DNA of 64,000 nt, from the NCBI GenBank assembly GCA_031254645.1, contig JAIRUA010000012.1:186001-250000 (forward strand). Direction: 5' to 3'. Positions 1-8,715 of this stretch are shown in pieces. A program made the translations under genes and the position numbers. Within the stretch, counting starts at the first letter, position 1. Each line of letters starts with the position of its first letter. The notes beneath the pieces were generated by a model that was given only the letters and a program-made list of their open reading frames with translations, had not been told where the DNA came from and did no database searches. This stretch comes from Dysgonamonadaceae bacterium. Lineage in GTDB: Bacteria > Bacteroidota > Bacteroidia > Bacteroidales > Dysgonomonadaceae.

Positions 1-986
1 CACATTGTAACGCGCGTGATATGTTGGCTGTTGTCCAAGAAAAGTTGAAAAAATGATAACACTCTGTTTGTCCACGCTTCGGCAGTTTCGGCAGATATTC
101 CGTGAACGTAAGGATTCATTTCGGCACGATATTCTTCGGTTTCCGAAATTTCGGCGCTTACTCGTCTTGCCGTTGGTAATGCGGTTATGTCTAATTCGGT
201 AATCATTACTTTAACGCCTGTTGAAACGTAAGCGTCAATTGCGGCTTGAATTTCATCGAGTTGCGGATAATCCATTCCCCAATGTCCTTGCATTCCCATT
301 GCATCGATGCGGATTCCTTGCGCTTTCAGTTCGTTAATCATTTCAACCACTCCATCGCGTTTGCCAACGTGCCATTCGTTGTAGTCATTGTAATACAATT
401 CGGCGTTGGGGTCGGCTTCGTGTGCAAATTCAAATGCCAAGCGCACATAGTCTTTACCAAGAATTTGGTAAAATTTATTGTCGCGCCACGTGCCATCGTT
501 GAGAATTGCTTCGTTTACTACGTCCCAGCCGTGAACACGACCTTTGTAGCGAGTTACAATGGTGTGAACGTGCGTGCGCATACGCTCAATGAGCACTTCG
601 CGTGACACATCGTTTCCGTTTTCATCAATAAAAAACCAGTCGGGTGCTTGCGAATGCCAAATCAACGTATGACCGATGATAAACATATTGTTCGCCTCAC
701 CAAATTCTACGAATCTATCGGCATCGTCCCAAAAGAATACGCCTTCTTCGGGTTGCATATACATACTTTTCATACAGTTTTCGGCAACAATCGAGTTGAA
801 ATGTTTTTTGATTGCGGCATCTGCTTTGGGGTTTCTTTTCCAAATATAGTCGAGATTCATTGCTACGCCTATTAAGAATTCATCTTTTAGGGCGTCTTTT
901 AAACCTAACTCTTGCGGGTTGTTTGCTTTCGTTGTGCAGCTTGCTAAAAGTGCAAGGGCGAGGAGAGGGAGGATTAATTTTTTCAT
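1..986 (-). CDS. GH10 endo-1,4-beta-xylanase lipoprotein (C-terminus outside window)
   Basis: Hydrolyses internal beta-1,4 bonds of xylan, probably at the cell surface. Reading from the ATG at 986, 328 residues are present before the window edge. The N-terminus has a lipoprotein signal with lipobox LLASC (Cys17). The GH10 barrel shows the acid/base motif WDVVNEAI (Glu159), the nucleophile motif MITELDI (Glu264), and the family motifs HTLIWHSQ and MQGHWGMD. The last visible residues, TRVTM, match the strand before the family's final WG..D motif, so roughly 45 residues should lie beyond the window. It is the last gene seen in the xylan operon, 122 bp after the symporter with an inverted repeat between. 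There is no sign of damage; truncation is only by the window. Family assignment is very secure from the two catalytic motifs; exact substrate (glucuronoxylan or arabinoxylan) is inferred from neighbours. Confidence 0.95.
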   Translation of the reverse strand, partial: MKKLILPLLALALLASCTTKANNPQELGLKDALKDEFLIGVAMNLDYIWKRNPKADAAIKKHFNSIVAENCMKSMYMQPEEGVFFWDDADRFVEFGEANNMFIIGHTLIWHSQAPDWFFIDENGNDVSREVLIERMRTHVHTIVTRYKGRVHGWDVVNEAILNDGTWRDNKFYQILGKDYVRLAFEFAHEADPNAELYYNDYNEWHVGKRDGVVEMINELKAQGIRIDAMGMQGHWGMDYPQLDEIQAAIDAYVSTGVKVMITELDITALPTARRVSAEISETEEYRAEMNPYVHGISAETAEAWTNRVLSFFQLFLDNSQHITRVTM

Positions 987-1039
987 TGTTATTATGTTTG
1001 TTGTTTATATTTTCTTTTTGTGGCTTGAAAAGCCTAATC

Positions 1040-1084
1040 TTCATAACCGTAGGTCAAAGCGAAGCGACGACCTGCGGTTATGAA
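1040..1084. repeat. Inverted repeat between symporter and GH10 genes
   Basis: Two 16-base arms (1040-1055 and 1069-1084) are complementary except for one position and surround a 13-base loop rich in GAAGCGA. It fills much of the 122 bp gap between two genes of the xylan operon. There is no T-run on the minus-strand side, so it does not look like a terminator. It resembles the REP-like dispersed palindromes found between genes in Bacteroidetes, and may act as an intercistronic mRNA hairpin. Confidence 0.7.
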
Positions 1085-1108
1085 AATTTCGCCTTTCAGG
1101 CGCATTGT

Positions 1109-2488
1109 TTAATCATTCAAATGTCTTTGTTCGATTTCGATATTGATTTTATCTACCAAATTATCATCAAGTTCATATTTCGATATGAAAAACATTGCCA
1201 ATAAAAGCAATAGCATCGGTATTCCTGCCACGAGCAACAAAATTCCCTGTTCGGCAAGTGCAGATTGTGCTGGCAGATTAGCATCAAAATGTACAAATGC
1301 CAACACCAATCCGGGAACAACGCCGCCAAGTGCCATTCCGGCTTTGAAAAACAGACCTGTCAAAGCGTTTACAATGCCCGAAATTCTTCGTCCTGTGTTG
1401 TATTCGCCGAAAGAAATAACTTCGGGAACTAACGCCCACATATATCCGGTAGCTACAATTACGCCTGTGGATTTAATGAATTGTGCAACCATTACCAACC
1501 AAATTTGATTGCCGAGCACGGGCACGAGATAAAGCATTCCCATTCCGACAATAGCAACGGACAAAAATACATAAAACATCTGTTTTTTGCCAATTGCGCG
1601 TTTGATGGCTGGCACCATCGGCATAAAAATAAATGCCGGAATGGAACCAAGTGCCATAAAATAAGGCAACATTTGCGGTGCATCAAGGTTATAAGTCATA
1701 TAATATGCGCCTGCGGAATTACCGATTGCCATCATCGCAAAAGCCGTGAGGAAAAATAGTGCTAATACGCGTAAGGGACGATTTCGTTTAAATTCTGTCC
1801 ACAAATCGGAAGATTTCACTTCTTCGGTTTCTTTTTCGTCCATTACCACGCGCTCTTTGGTTTGCGTGTAGCAGAAAATCAAGAGTGCGAGCCCTGCAAC
1901 AGCATAAATTGACATCGTGATAAACCACGCATCGCCTGCATCGGAAGAATTAATTGTGCCGTCGGGCGAAAGACTTTTTACCATTACGGGAACACCGTAT
2001 GCAACTGCCAAACCGCCGAGATTTGCCAAAAACATTCGCGTAGCGGTCAATTTCGTTATTTCGTTGGTATCGCGCGTGAGCGAGGCATTCAACGCGCCAT
2101 AAGGAACGTTTATCAGCGTATAACACATTGACAATCCGACGTATGTGATATAAGCGTAAAGCAATGAACCCGAAAATCCGTTCCAAAAACAAAGAATGGC
2201 AAAGCCTGTGAGTGGTATTCCGCCCAAGATTAAATAGGAACGATATTTCCCCATTTTCGGATTACGTTTATCAACCAACGCACCCACAACTGGGTCCCAA
2301 ATCACATCAACAATGCGGACAATGAGAAACATAACTGCCGCTGCCGCCGGCGCAATACCAAACACATTGGTATAGAAAAACAGCAGGTACATTGATACGG
2401 TTTGGTAAATGAGATTTTGTGCCAAATCGCCCGACCCAAAACCGATACGCTGTAGCATTGAAAGTTTGTAAAAACCTTTTGATTCCAT
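1109..2488 (-). CDS. GPH-family (MelB-like) MFS sugar:cation symporter
   Basis: Inner-membrane importer of the glycoside-pentoside-hexuronide:cation symporter family, likely taking xylo-oligosaccharides or released sugars into the cytoplasm after outer-membrane SusCD import. About 459 residues with roughly 12 hydrophobic segments. The family motif near TM2 is visible (RIVDVIWDPVVGALVDK), followed by a basic loop, MGKYRSYLI. The reading frame is open to 2632, but those 48 extra residues run through an intergenic palindromic repeat and do not look like transporter sequence, so the ATG at 2488 (MESKGFYKLSM) is preferred. It lies between the GH11 and GH10 genes of the xylan operon. The family is secure; the transported sugar is inferred only from context. 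Confidence 0.88.
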   Translation of the reverse strand: MESKGFYKLSMLQRIGFGSGDLAQNLIYQTVSMYLLFFYTNVFGIAPAAAAVMFLIVRIVDVIWDPVVGALVDKRNPKMGKYRSYLILGGIPLTGFAILCFWNGFSGSLLYAYITYVGLSMCYTLINVPYGALNASLTRDTNEITKLTATRMFLANLGGLAVAYGVPVMVKSLSPDGTINSSDAGDAWFITMSIYAVAGLALLIFCYTQTKERVVMDEKETEEVKSSDLWTEFKRNRPLRVLALFFLTAFAMMAIGNSAGAYYMTYNLDAPQMLPYFMALGSIPAFIFMPMVPAIKRAIGKKQMFYVFLSVAIVGMGMLYLVPVLGNQIWLVMVAQFIKSTGVIVATGYMWALVPEVISFGEYNTGRRISGIVNALTGLFFKAGMALGGVVPGLVLAFVHFDANLPAQSALAEQGILLLVAGIPMLLLLLAMFFISKYELDDNLVDKINIEIEQRHLND

Positions 2489-2523
2489 AAATTGATTTAC
2501 GATTTTAGATTTTAGATGGAAAT

Positions 2524-2592
2524 CTAACCCTCCGATAAATCGGAGCAAGCTCTCCCCACTTCGTGGTACTCCCCTTTTATCAAAAAGGGAGA
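2524..2592. repeat. Dispersed palindromic repeat, copy 1
   Basis: This stretch contains ACTTCGTGG followed by TACTCCCC and a hairpin (CCCTTTTATCAAAAAGGG). The same string recurs, reverse-complemented, near 41.4 kb, with a variant copy beside it. It sits in the 163 bp gap between the GH11 and symporter genes. A second small hairpin, CTCCGATAAATCGGAG, lies on its left side. It is a non-coding mobile or REP-like repeat and explains why the symporter frame appears to extend upstream of its real start. Confidence 0.75.
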
Positions 2593-2651
2593 ATAGCGGC
2601 CTTGAACTGATAATTCCATCTAAAATCGTCAATTATTATTTCCCTATTGTT

Positions 2652-3320
2652 TTATTCCCAACGGTTAATATATGTTCGTGTACATTTGCCGTTTCCTCTG
2701 CTTTGAAATCCTTCTACGCAAAATGCCACTTCGTACATTTTTCCGAGTTTCAAGCCCAGTTCTTCCCACGCTTTGAAATGTTCGCTAACAGAAATTGTTC
2801 CGCTTGCTTTTTTATCGGTGCGAACACTCCAATATTGCGGAAAAGTTGTATCGCCCACAATAGAAGGCATTTCTACACGCAAGGTTTCGTAAATTTCATA
2901 CGTGCCGCCATCCACTTCAATTATGCCTATGGGTTCTGAACCGGGTGGTCGCCAAGTGCCCCACGATTCTACAACGTAATACTCTACGAGCGGGTCAACC
3001 GTCCAACCGTAAACGCACAAATACGAATTACCGATTGGTCTATAATCGGCAGCGTAAGTAATGAATATATCACCAAGTTCGCTGTGCGTTTGTGTTTCGT
3101 TAAATTTTTTTCCTGTGCGAAATAGTACATTATTAATATTGTCCCATTCACACGTGAATGTGCCGTTTCCGGTCAAAGTCATACTGACATCGCCAAAGTC
3201 GTGCCATAGTTCGTAATTGAAACCGTCTTGTACGCCCGATTTATTTTGAGTGATGGTAATTTCGGCATTATTGCAGCCAAAAGCAAATAAGATAATTAAT
3301 GTAAGTAAAATCGTTCTCAT
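2652..3320 (-). CDS. GH11 endo-1,4-beta-xylanase lipoprotein
   Basis: Small beta-jelly-roll xylanase that cleaves xylan internally, probably anchored at the cell surface by its lipoprotein N-terminus (FAFGC, Cys16). The 222 residues are normal for a single GH11 domain without a carbohydrate-binding module. The nucleophile motif is PLVEYYVVE (Glu113) and the acid/base lies in VEGFQSRG (Glu203). Other family blocks are YGWTVDP, QYWSVRT, SGTISVSEHFKAWE and LGKMYEVAF. It follows the esterase gene by 16 bp in the xylan operon. Carrying both GH10 and GH11 enzymes in one operon is less common in gut Bacteroidetes than GH10 alone and fits use of intact, substituted xylan. Assignment is very secure. 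Confidence 0.95.
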   Translation of the reverse strand: MRTILLTLIILFAFGCNNAEITITQNKSGVQDGFNYELWHDFGDVSMTLTGNGTFTCEWDNINNVLFRTGKKFNETQTHSELGDIFITYAADYRPIGNSYLCVYGWTVDPLVEYYVVESWGTWRPPGSEPIGIIEVDGGTYEIYETLRVEMPSIVGDTTFPQYWSVRTDKKASGTISVSEHFKAWEELGLKLGKMYEVAFCVEGFQSRGNGKCTRTYINRWE

Positions 3321-3336
3321 ATCTGTTTGTTTTTAT

Positions 3337-5232
3337 TTATTTTGTTGTAAACGGCGAAGCCGGAAATCCTTCCTTATTTCTCAAATTTGCACTAATGGGG
3401 TTATTTGCCCACGCATAACGAACAGAAACAGGATTTTGAATCTCGTTGCTCCACACTTTTATTCTGTTATGGGTAATCGGAACTGAATTTGCCCACACAT
3501 ATTTTCCGTTTTCGCCGGCAATGGCAAAACCACTCAAATCAAGATTGGTGTAAATACCCGACCCAACGGACGAAAAGGTGAGAATAATGCTGTTTCCATC
3601 AATTTCCATGCTTTCATAAAGTGGTCCTTGTGAAACAATGTTTGTTTCGTTGAAAGCTACTCGTCGCGCTTCGAGTGCAAGGCGTTGTCCGACCGCTTTT
3701 TTGTTCAACGGATGAATGTCGTTCCATTCGCCTACGTCGATTGCTACTGCCATTCCGGTATTCGGCACTTGTAGTAATCGGCGTTGTGCATCACGAAGTA
3801 CCGCCCAACCGGTTTCTTGTGGTTGTTTTGATTCGCGCATAAAATTGGCAAGTTGAACATAGATAAACGGCATTTGCGGATTTTTCCAAGTTTTGCGCCA
3901 ATCGTTTATCAAATTGGTCATTAATTGCTCATAATTTTCGGCTCTGCCTGTGTTGGACTCGCCTTGATACCAAAGAACCCCTTTTAAAGCGTAATTTTTC
4001 AAAGGTGCAATCAATCCGTTGTACAATCCAATAGGCGTGTATTGGAAGAAAGTTTGTCCGGGTGCAGGTTGCATTTCCGCGCCGATGTTGAATTTCCAAT
4101 CGCCTGTTAAATCTATTTCGTGGTTATCGACAATGATTTTGTAAGGTTTTTCTTCCACAAATCCACCGCGTCCGCCGTTGCTGATGACACGAATTGTTAC
4201 ATTATTTTTGCCATCTGTCAGAACACCTTCGGGAATAGTGTAAATTCTTGGCGGATATTGATAACCGGTTGTTCCGACAAAAACACCGTTGACGAAAGCC
4301 GAATCGGCATCAACAATACAGCCTAAACGAAGGACGCCTGATTTTCCTGCCATTGAAGCGGGAATTTCTACATTCTTGCGAAACCATAACGAACCGTTTA
4401 CTTGTCCCACGCCTTTGTCTGCCCAATAGCTGGGAAGCGAAAATATTCCCCAATCGGAGTCATCGAAATCTTTTTTGTTATAACGGTTTATTCCGCTGTC
4501 TTTTCTGTTGAGTTCACTGTGCCATTGGCGGCTGTGTTGCTGTTCGGCTGTGCGTGTGCTATCGATATATCCGGGTGCCGATACTCGCTGCGCCTGGGTA
4601 ATATAATTCGGAAAATTCTTTAATCCTTCGCGGCTTATCCACGCTTCGACAGGTGTTCCGCCTTGTGCGTTTTGAATCAATCCAATCGGAACACCATAGG
4701 TTTCATACATTTTTTGGGCGAAGAAATAGGCAACCCCCGAAAAATCGAGCAGATTTTCAGGTGTTACCGATTTCCATTCACCTCTCACGTCGGTTTCTTC
4801 GTTGATAAAATTGAATTGTTGCGCTACACGAAATTGTCTGATATGCGAATTGTGCGCATTTTTCACTTCATCGGCATATAAATCCAACAAACGGCGCATT
4901 GTTATTTCCATATTTGATTGACCGGAACAAAGCCATACGTCGCCGATGAGAATATCTTTTATTTCGATATTGTTTATTTGCATTGTGTAGCCTGTTCCGG
5001 CTTGATATTTTGGAAGTTCCACGTTCCAATTTCCGTTTCTGTCGGCTCTTGTGGTGTAGGTTTCATTTTGAAATGTAACGTGGATACGTTCGTTTGGTGA
5101 AGACCAACCCCAAATAGTAATCGGCGTTTCGCGTTGGAGAATCATTCCGTCGGAAACGAGGGACGGAAGTTTTATTTGGGCGTAAACACCGATTGTTGTA
5201 AATAGAACTATGAGAAAAATAATTTTACGCAT
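3337..5232 (-). CDS. SGNH acetyl esterase, sialate O-acetylesterase family, probable acetyl-xylan esterase
   Basis: Secreted 631-residue esterase expected to remove O-acetyl groups from xylan. The signal peptide is residues 1 to about 18 (LFTTIGVYAQ). The SGNH core begins DVWLCSGQSNME, with the likely nucleophile at Ser106, and the late block DIHPLNKKAVGQRL supplies the Asp and His. Between roughly residues 250 and 390 there is an inserted beta-sandwich (GSLWFRKNVEIP through GKNNVTIRV) of the type found in beta-galactosidase jelly rolls and in this esterase family. Automatic annotation would call it sialate O-acetylesterase, but no sialic acid genes occur nearby and the flanking genes are GH115 and GH11. 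An acetyl-xylan role is therefore inferred. Gap to GH115 is 62 bp and contains a perfect palindrome. Confidence 0.88.
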   Translation of the reverse strand: MRKIIFLIVLFTTIGVYAQIKLPSLVSDGMILQRETPITIWGWSSPNERIHVTFQNETYTTRADRNGNWNVELPKYQAGTGYTMQINNIEIKDILIGDVWLCSGQSNMEITMRRLLDLYADEVKNAHNSHIRQFRVAQQFNFINEETDVRGEWKSVTPENLLDFSGVAYFFAQKMYETYGVPIGLIQNAQGGTPVEAWISREGLKNFPNYITQAQRVSAPGYIDSTRTAEQQHSRQWHSELNRKDSGINRYNKKDFDDSDWGIFSLPSYWADKGVGQVNGSLWFRKNVEIPASMAGKSGVLRLGCIVDADSAFVNGVFVGTTGYQYPPRIYTIPEGVLTDGKNNVTIRVISNGGRGGFVEEKPYKIIVDNHEIDLTGDWKFNIGAEMQPAPGQTFFQYTPIGLYNGLIAPLKNYALKGVLWYQGESNTGRAENYEQLMTNLINDWRKTWKNPQMPFIYVQLANFMRESKQPQETGWAVLRDAQRRLLQVPNTGMAVAIDVGEWNDIHPLNKKAVGQRLALEARRVAFNETNIVSQGPLYESMEIDGNSIILTFSSVGSGIYTNLDLSGFAIAGENGKYVWANSVPITHNRIKVWSNEIQNPVSVRYAWANNPISANLRNKEGFPASPFTTK

Positions 5233-5256
5233 ATTTTATTTTTTGTTTTTGGTTGT

Positions 5257-5284
5257 GTAGAGACGAGGCGCGCCTCGTCTCTAC
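5257..5284. repeat. Perfect 28 bp palindrome between GH115 and esterase genes
   Basis: The two 14-base arms (starting GTAGAGACGAGGCG) are perfectly complementary with no loop base. It lies in the 62 bp gap inside the xylan operon. No T-run follows, so termination is unlikely. It resembles a short palindromic repeat family scattered through many bacterial genomes and could also shape mRNA stability between the two genes. Confidence 0.7.
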
Positions 5285-5294
5285 GGTAGGCGGT

Positions 5295-7799
5295 TTAGGG
5301 TTGATTTGCCAAAGGTGATTGCGGCGCACCTAAATAGTTCGGTTTCAATCCACCCATATTAAGAATCAATTTCTGCAAAACGATGCCCGGTTCGAGTACT
5401 CGGAAACGGATTGTGTTTCGTCCTGTTTGGTTGATATAATGTTTGGTTGAAGTTTTGATAATTCTTTCGCCCTGCCAAGGTCCAAGTTCGCCGCGATAAT
5501 GTCCGTTGATATTGACAATTTGTTCTTCGCCGCCGTTAATGGAAACGGCATAACGCAGTCCTTTGTTGGCGTTCCAATTCAATGTTGGCGAAAAGAAGAA
5601 TGTTAGTTCCGCTTCGCCGGTCGAAGTTAGTTCTACATCGTATTCGAGATACGTTTCGCCAATTTCGGGACTAACGGTTACCGGTTCGGTAATCATACTC
5701 GAATGTGTTCTGCCCAAATGCGGAACAATTGTCCAGCGAATTGGTTCAGGCGCGTTCGAACGTATGAAGTTTTCGGCTTCTATTGATACAAAACCGTTTT
5801 CTTCCAAGAAAATGTTTGATTGCAAAATGCGCGTTTCGGGCACATATTGTACTGCGGGCATAATACTACGGTCGGGTTGTTGCCAAGTGGTGTAACCAAT
5901 GCGCACTTGATCCATCATATGCGCCCATTTTCCGCCTGCAATTTGCGTGTTGTAATGAACGGTAAAGAGAGAATCACGTTCGAAGTGTTCTTTTACTTTA
6001 TCCGCCCAATAATTTGCTTTCGTGTCGCCTTTTTCGGCATAATATCTGTTTTTCGCAACGGCAAAATACATATCGTAAACGTTAGAAAATGCGTTTATCG
6101 GGAATAAAGCCAATTGGTCGAAAGCATCTTTATATTCATTCGGAATGAAGTTGTAGAGACGCAAAGCATCGAACGCCAAATTGCGATAATCTTGCGCCAC
6201 TCGCTCAAATTCGTTGTAATTTTCGAAACTAAATGTGTTTGCATCAAGTAATTCGGGCGTAACGCGACTGTTGAATTTGGTGTATGTGTTGATAAGTCGA
6301 GCTATTTCGGGCGCGTATTTTTCGCCGAATTGTTGCGCACTCCAATCTACGGTGTGTTGAAAAAGATTGTCGGCATTGAAACGATTTGGATTCCACGCCA
6401 TATCCAAGAAAAACGAAATAGGGTATTCCATCGGCTTAATATCGCCCACGTTTATGAGCCAAATTTGGTCTACGCCGTATTCGTAAGTAAGGCGCATTTG
6501 TTCCCAAATTCGTTGTATTTGTGTAACATTTAACCATTTATAGTTGCGAGGACCACCAACATAATCGAAATGATAATACATTCCGTATCCGCCTTTGTGC
6601 ATATTGTTTGGGTCGGGAAGTTTGCGCACGTTGCCCCAGTTATCGTTGCAAAGTAATAGAATTACATCGTCGGGAACACGCATTCCTTCGTCGTAATAAT
6701 CCTGTACTTCTTTGTAAAGCGCCCACACTTGCGGCGTTTCTTTTATCGGTTTTCCGGTAACTTCGGTAATAATTTGACGCTGGTCGCGTACAATTCTTCC
6801 CAATACTTCTATGTCCGTTTCGTCGCTCATTGGTTCGTCGCCGTCGCCGCGCATACCGAGTGTTACGATTGTTTCATAGTTTTTCATTCGCTCGATTCCT
6901 TCACGCCAGAATTGTTGTAATCTTTGTTTGTTTGTGTGATAGTTCCAATCGCTTTGTTGGTATCCGTATCTGCTCCATTCAACGTGCGCGCGTCCCATTG
7001 GTTCGTGGTGTGTGGTGTTGATTACAATACCGTAATCGGTGGCAAGTTGTCCGTTGAGTGGGTCGTCGCTAAAAAATGATTGTCCCCACATTGCAGGCCA
7101 CAAAAAGTTGCCTTTCAGGCGAAGAATAAGTTCGAAAACGTGCACATAAAATTGACTGTTGAAACCGCCGAATGTTGTGCGAACCCAACCGCCGAGCGCA
7201 GGTTGCTCGTTATTGATAAAAATACCGCGATATTTTACAGCAGGTTCGCCATCGGTGTATGTTCCGTTTTTTATGTAGATATTTTGTTGTGGAACAACGG
7301 GCACATCTGCCCAAAAATACCAAGGCGAAACGCCGATTTGTTGCGAGAGTTCGTAAATACCGAAAATAGTTCCTCTGCGGTCGCTGCCAACAATAACTAA
7401 GGCTTCATTCACGCCCTCCATTGGGTTTTGAACGGTTTTTATAATGTATTTTTCGTATTTTCCGGTAATATCACTTCCGTTGATTTTTCCGTCTTTTATT
7501 AATTGATCAATTAGTGAGGAGTTTCCGGCTGTGCCGATAATGACAGTGTTTTGGCTTCTCCCCATATTTGGAAGAGTGCTTGTAACTCGTTGAATATCTT
7601 TTCGTAAATCTTCCGTTGCGCGTAATACGCCTGTGTTTTCGTTTTGGTCGATAAGAATAGTAGCCGGATTGCCGTTTTCGGCAAGGGTAAAACTTGCGTT
7701 TTCTTTTTGGAAAGAAACGAAAGAGTTTGTTGCAAATGCTTTTGTGGAAAAAACGATTGCGAGAATGAATAGTGAGTATTTGATATGTTTTTTTGTCAT
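5295..7799 (-). CDS. GH115 xylan alpha-1,2-(4-O-methyl)-glucuronidase
   Basis: Removes glucuronic acid or 4-O-methylglucuronic acid side chains from xylan. 834 residues is a typical family length. A signal peptide ends near ALAIVFSTKAFA-type residues 10 to 23. The family blocks seen are GIFINNEQPALGGW, LKGNFLWPAMWG, ATDYGIVINTTHHEPMGR, TLGMRGDGDEPM and LLCNDNWGNVRKLP. The C-terminal beta-sandwich typical of GH115 starts near FVSIEAENF (about residue 670). Its start overlaps the stop of the upstream lipoprotein gene by 4 bp, so the two are probably translationally coupled. It points to glucuronoxylan as the locus target. Family call is very secure. Confidence 0.94.
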   Translation of the reverse strand: MTKKHIKYSLFILAIVFSTKAFATNSFVSFQKENASFTLAENGNPATILIDQNENTGVLRATEDLRKDIQRVTSTLPNMGRSQNTVIIGTAGNSSLIDQLIKDGKINGSDITGKYEKYIIKTVQNPMEGVNEALVIVGSDRRGTIFGIYELSQQIGVSPWYFWADVPVVPQQNIYIKNGTYTDGEPAVKYRGIFINNEQPALGGWVRTTFGGFNSQFYVHVFELILRLKGNFLWPAMWGQSFFSDDPLNGQLATDYGIVINTTHHEPMGRAHVEWSRYGYQQSDWNYHTNKQRLQQFWREGIERMKNYETIVTLGMRGDGDEPMSDETDIEVLGRIVRDQRQIITEVTGKPIKETPQVWALYKEVQDYYDEGMRVPDDVILLLCNDNWGNVRKLPDPNNMHKGGYGMYYHFDYVGGPRNYKWLNVTQIQRIWEQMRLTYEYGVDQIWLINVGDIKPMEYPISFFLDMAWNPNRFNADNLFQHTVDWSAQQFGEKYAPEIARLINTYTKFNSRVTPELLDANTFSFENYNEFERVAQDYRNLAFDALRLYNFIPNEYKDAFDQLALFPINAFSNVYDMYFAVAKNRYYAEKGDTKANYWADKVKEHFERDSLFTVHYNTQIAGGKWAHMMDQVRIGYTTWQQPDRSIMPAVQYVPETRILQSNIFLEENGFVSIEAENFIRSNAPEPIRWTIVPHLGRTHSSMITEPVTVSPEIGETYLEYDVELTSTGEAELTFFFSPTLNWNANKGLRYAVSINGGEEQIVNINGHYRGELGPWQGERIIKTSTKHYINQTGRNTIRFRVLEPGIVLQKLILNMGGLKPNYLGAPQSPLANQP

Positions 7800-8584
7800 T
7801 GTTTGATAATGTTATTTTTATATCTATAACGTGTTACGGTATCTCCTCCAATTCTTTCAAATGGAAGTCCCGAACTGTTGTATAAATACTCGTATTCAAT
7901 CGGATTAGGATAATTTCTTTCTGTTATATTATTCTGAATAGCATTTATACCAAAACTCCACCATTCTCGATAAAACAATGTAAAAACCCATTTGGGTGTT
8001 TCGCAGTAATAAAAAGGCGACTTATAGCTGTCATAAGTAAAAGTGTGGTTTCTGCCCCCATAAACATCATTGTATGTATCCTCTTCTTCCATACGTATGA
8101 GATTACTATTTTCATGATGATACAAGAATTTCTTCTTTGCACTCCAATCACCTTGAAATGTTGTTTCTTGACTTTCTGCAAACCCTTGTTCATTCAAAAT
8201 AATGTAAGAACTATAACTACCCGGTTCAAAAAACCAACTTGCGGATACAACATTAATCCTGTTACCAACTTTGGTGAACCGTAGAGTATGCCGCGCTCTA
8301 TAAACGCCGTTTTCATAATAATGCAATGAAACCAAATTACCCCATTCGTCATATACGAACTCATTGGACTGTGTTTCCCCTGATGGAAATCTACGAGTCA
8401 TTTTTATAAGACGATTTTGCTTATCATACTCAAAATTTTCTATAGTTTCGGCATTTCTGCTTCTATGAACTGCTTCTATCAATAGATACATAACATCTTG
8501 GTCGTCAATATCAATACTTTTATCACAAGAAACGAAAGTGACAACTGCTATAATAAATAGATATCTGAAAAGTTTTTGTATCAT
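7796..8584 (-). CDS. Lipoprotein with YD-like motifs, unknown function
   Basis: A 262-residue lipoprotein (signal followed by FVSC, Cys20). The body contains tyrosine/aspartate-rich beta strands such as FEYDKQNRLIKMTR, FVYDEWGNLVSLHY and FTYDSYKSPF, which look like the isolated RHS/YD-type strands common in small Bacteroidetes lipoproteins. No catalytic motif is recognised. It sits between SusD and GH115, where xylan loci often carry a surface glycan-binding protein, and overlaps GH115 by 4 bp. A role as surface glycan-binding protein is possible from position but nothing in the sequence proves it. It is separated from SusD by 131 bp containing a strong hairpin. Confidence 0.75.
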   Translation of the reverse strand: MIQKLFRYLFIIAVVTFVSCDKSIDIDDQDVMYLLIEAVHRSRNAETIENFEYDKQNRLIKMTRRFPSGETQSNEFVYDEWGNLVSLHYYENGVYRARHTLRFTKVGNRINVVSASWFFEPGSYSSYIILNEQGFAESQETTFQGDWSAKKKFLYHHENSNLIRMEEEDTYNDVYGGRNHTFTYDSYKSPFYYCETPKWVFTLFYREWWSFGINAIQNNITERNYPNPIEYEYLYNSSGLPFERIGGDTVTRYRYKNNIIKQ

Positions 8585-8634
8585 TGTTTTGATGTATGTT
8601 GTTTACTATTCCGACTTACTTAAACATTCTGTTT

Positions 8635-8665
8635 GGAGCGAGGGATTTTTGAAGTCTCTCGCTCC
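8635..8665 (-). other. Intercistronic RNA hairpin after susD
   Basis: An 11-bp stem (arm GGAGCGAGAGA on the minus strand, one G-U pair) with a 9-base loop lies in the 131 bp gap downstream of susD. No T-run follows on the minus strand, so it is not a standard terminator. A stabilising or processing hairpin that lets SusC/SusD be made in excess over the downstream enzymes is a plausible inference. Confidence 0.6.
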
Positions 8666-8715
8666 GCACAAAACAAGAATGAAGTGTAAATTAAACTAAA
8701 TGAACTTTTTTCTAA

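Noticed and set aside
2489-2632. 48-residue N-terminal extension of the GPH symporter
   Set aside because: It is translated from a palindromic repeat and intergenic sequence; the ATG at 2488 precedes the first family-like residues.
3337-5232. Sialic acid metabolism from the sialate O-acetylesterase-like gene
   Set aside because: No sialidase, NanA or NanE gene is nearby; the gene lies inside a xylan operon, so acetyl-xylan is a better substrate guess.
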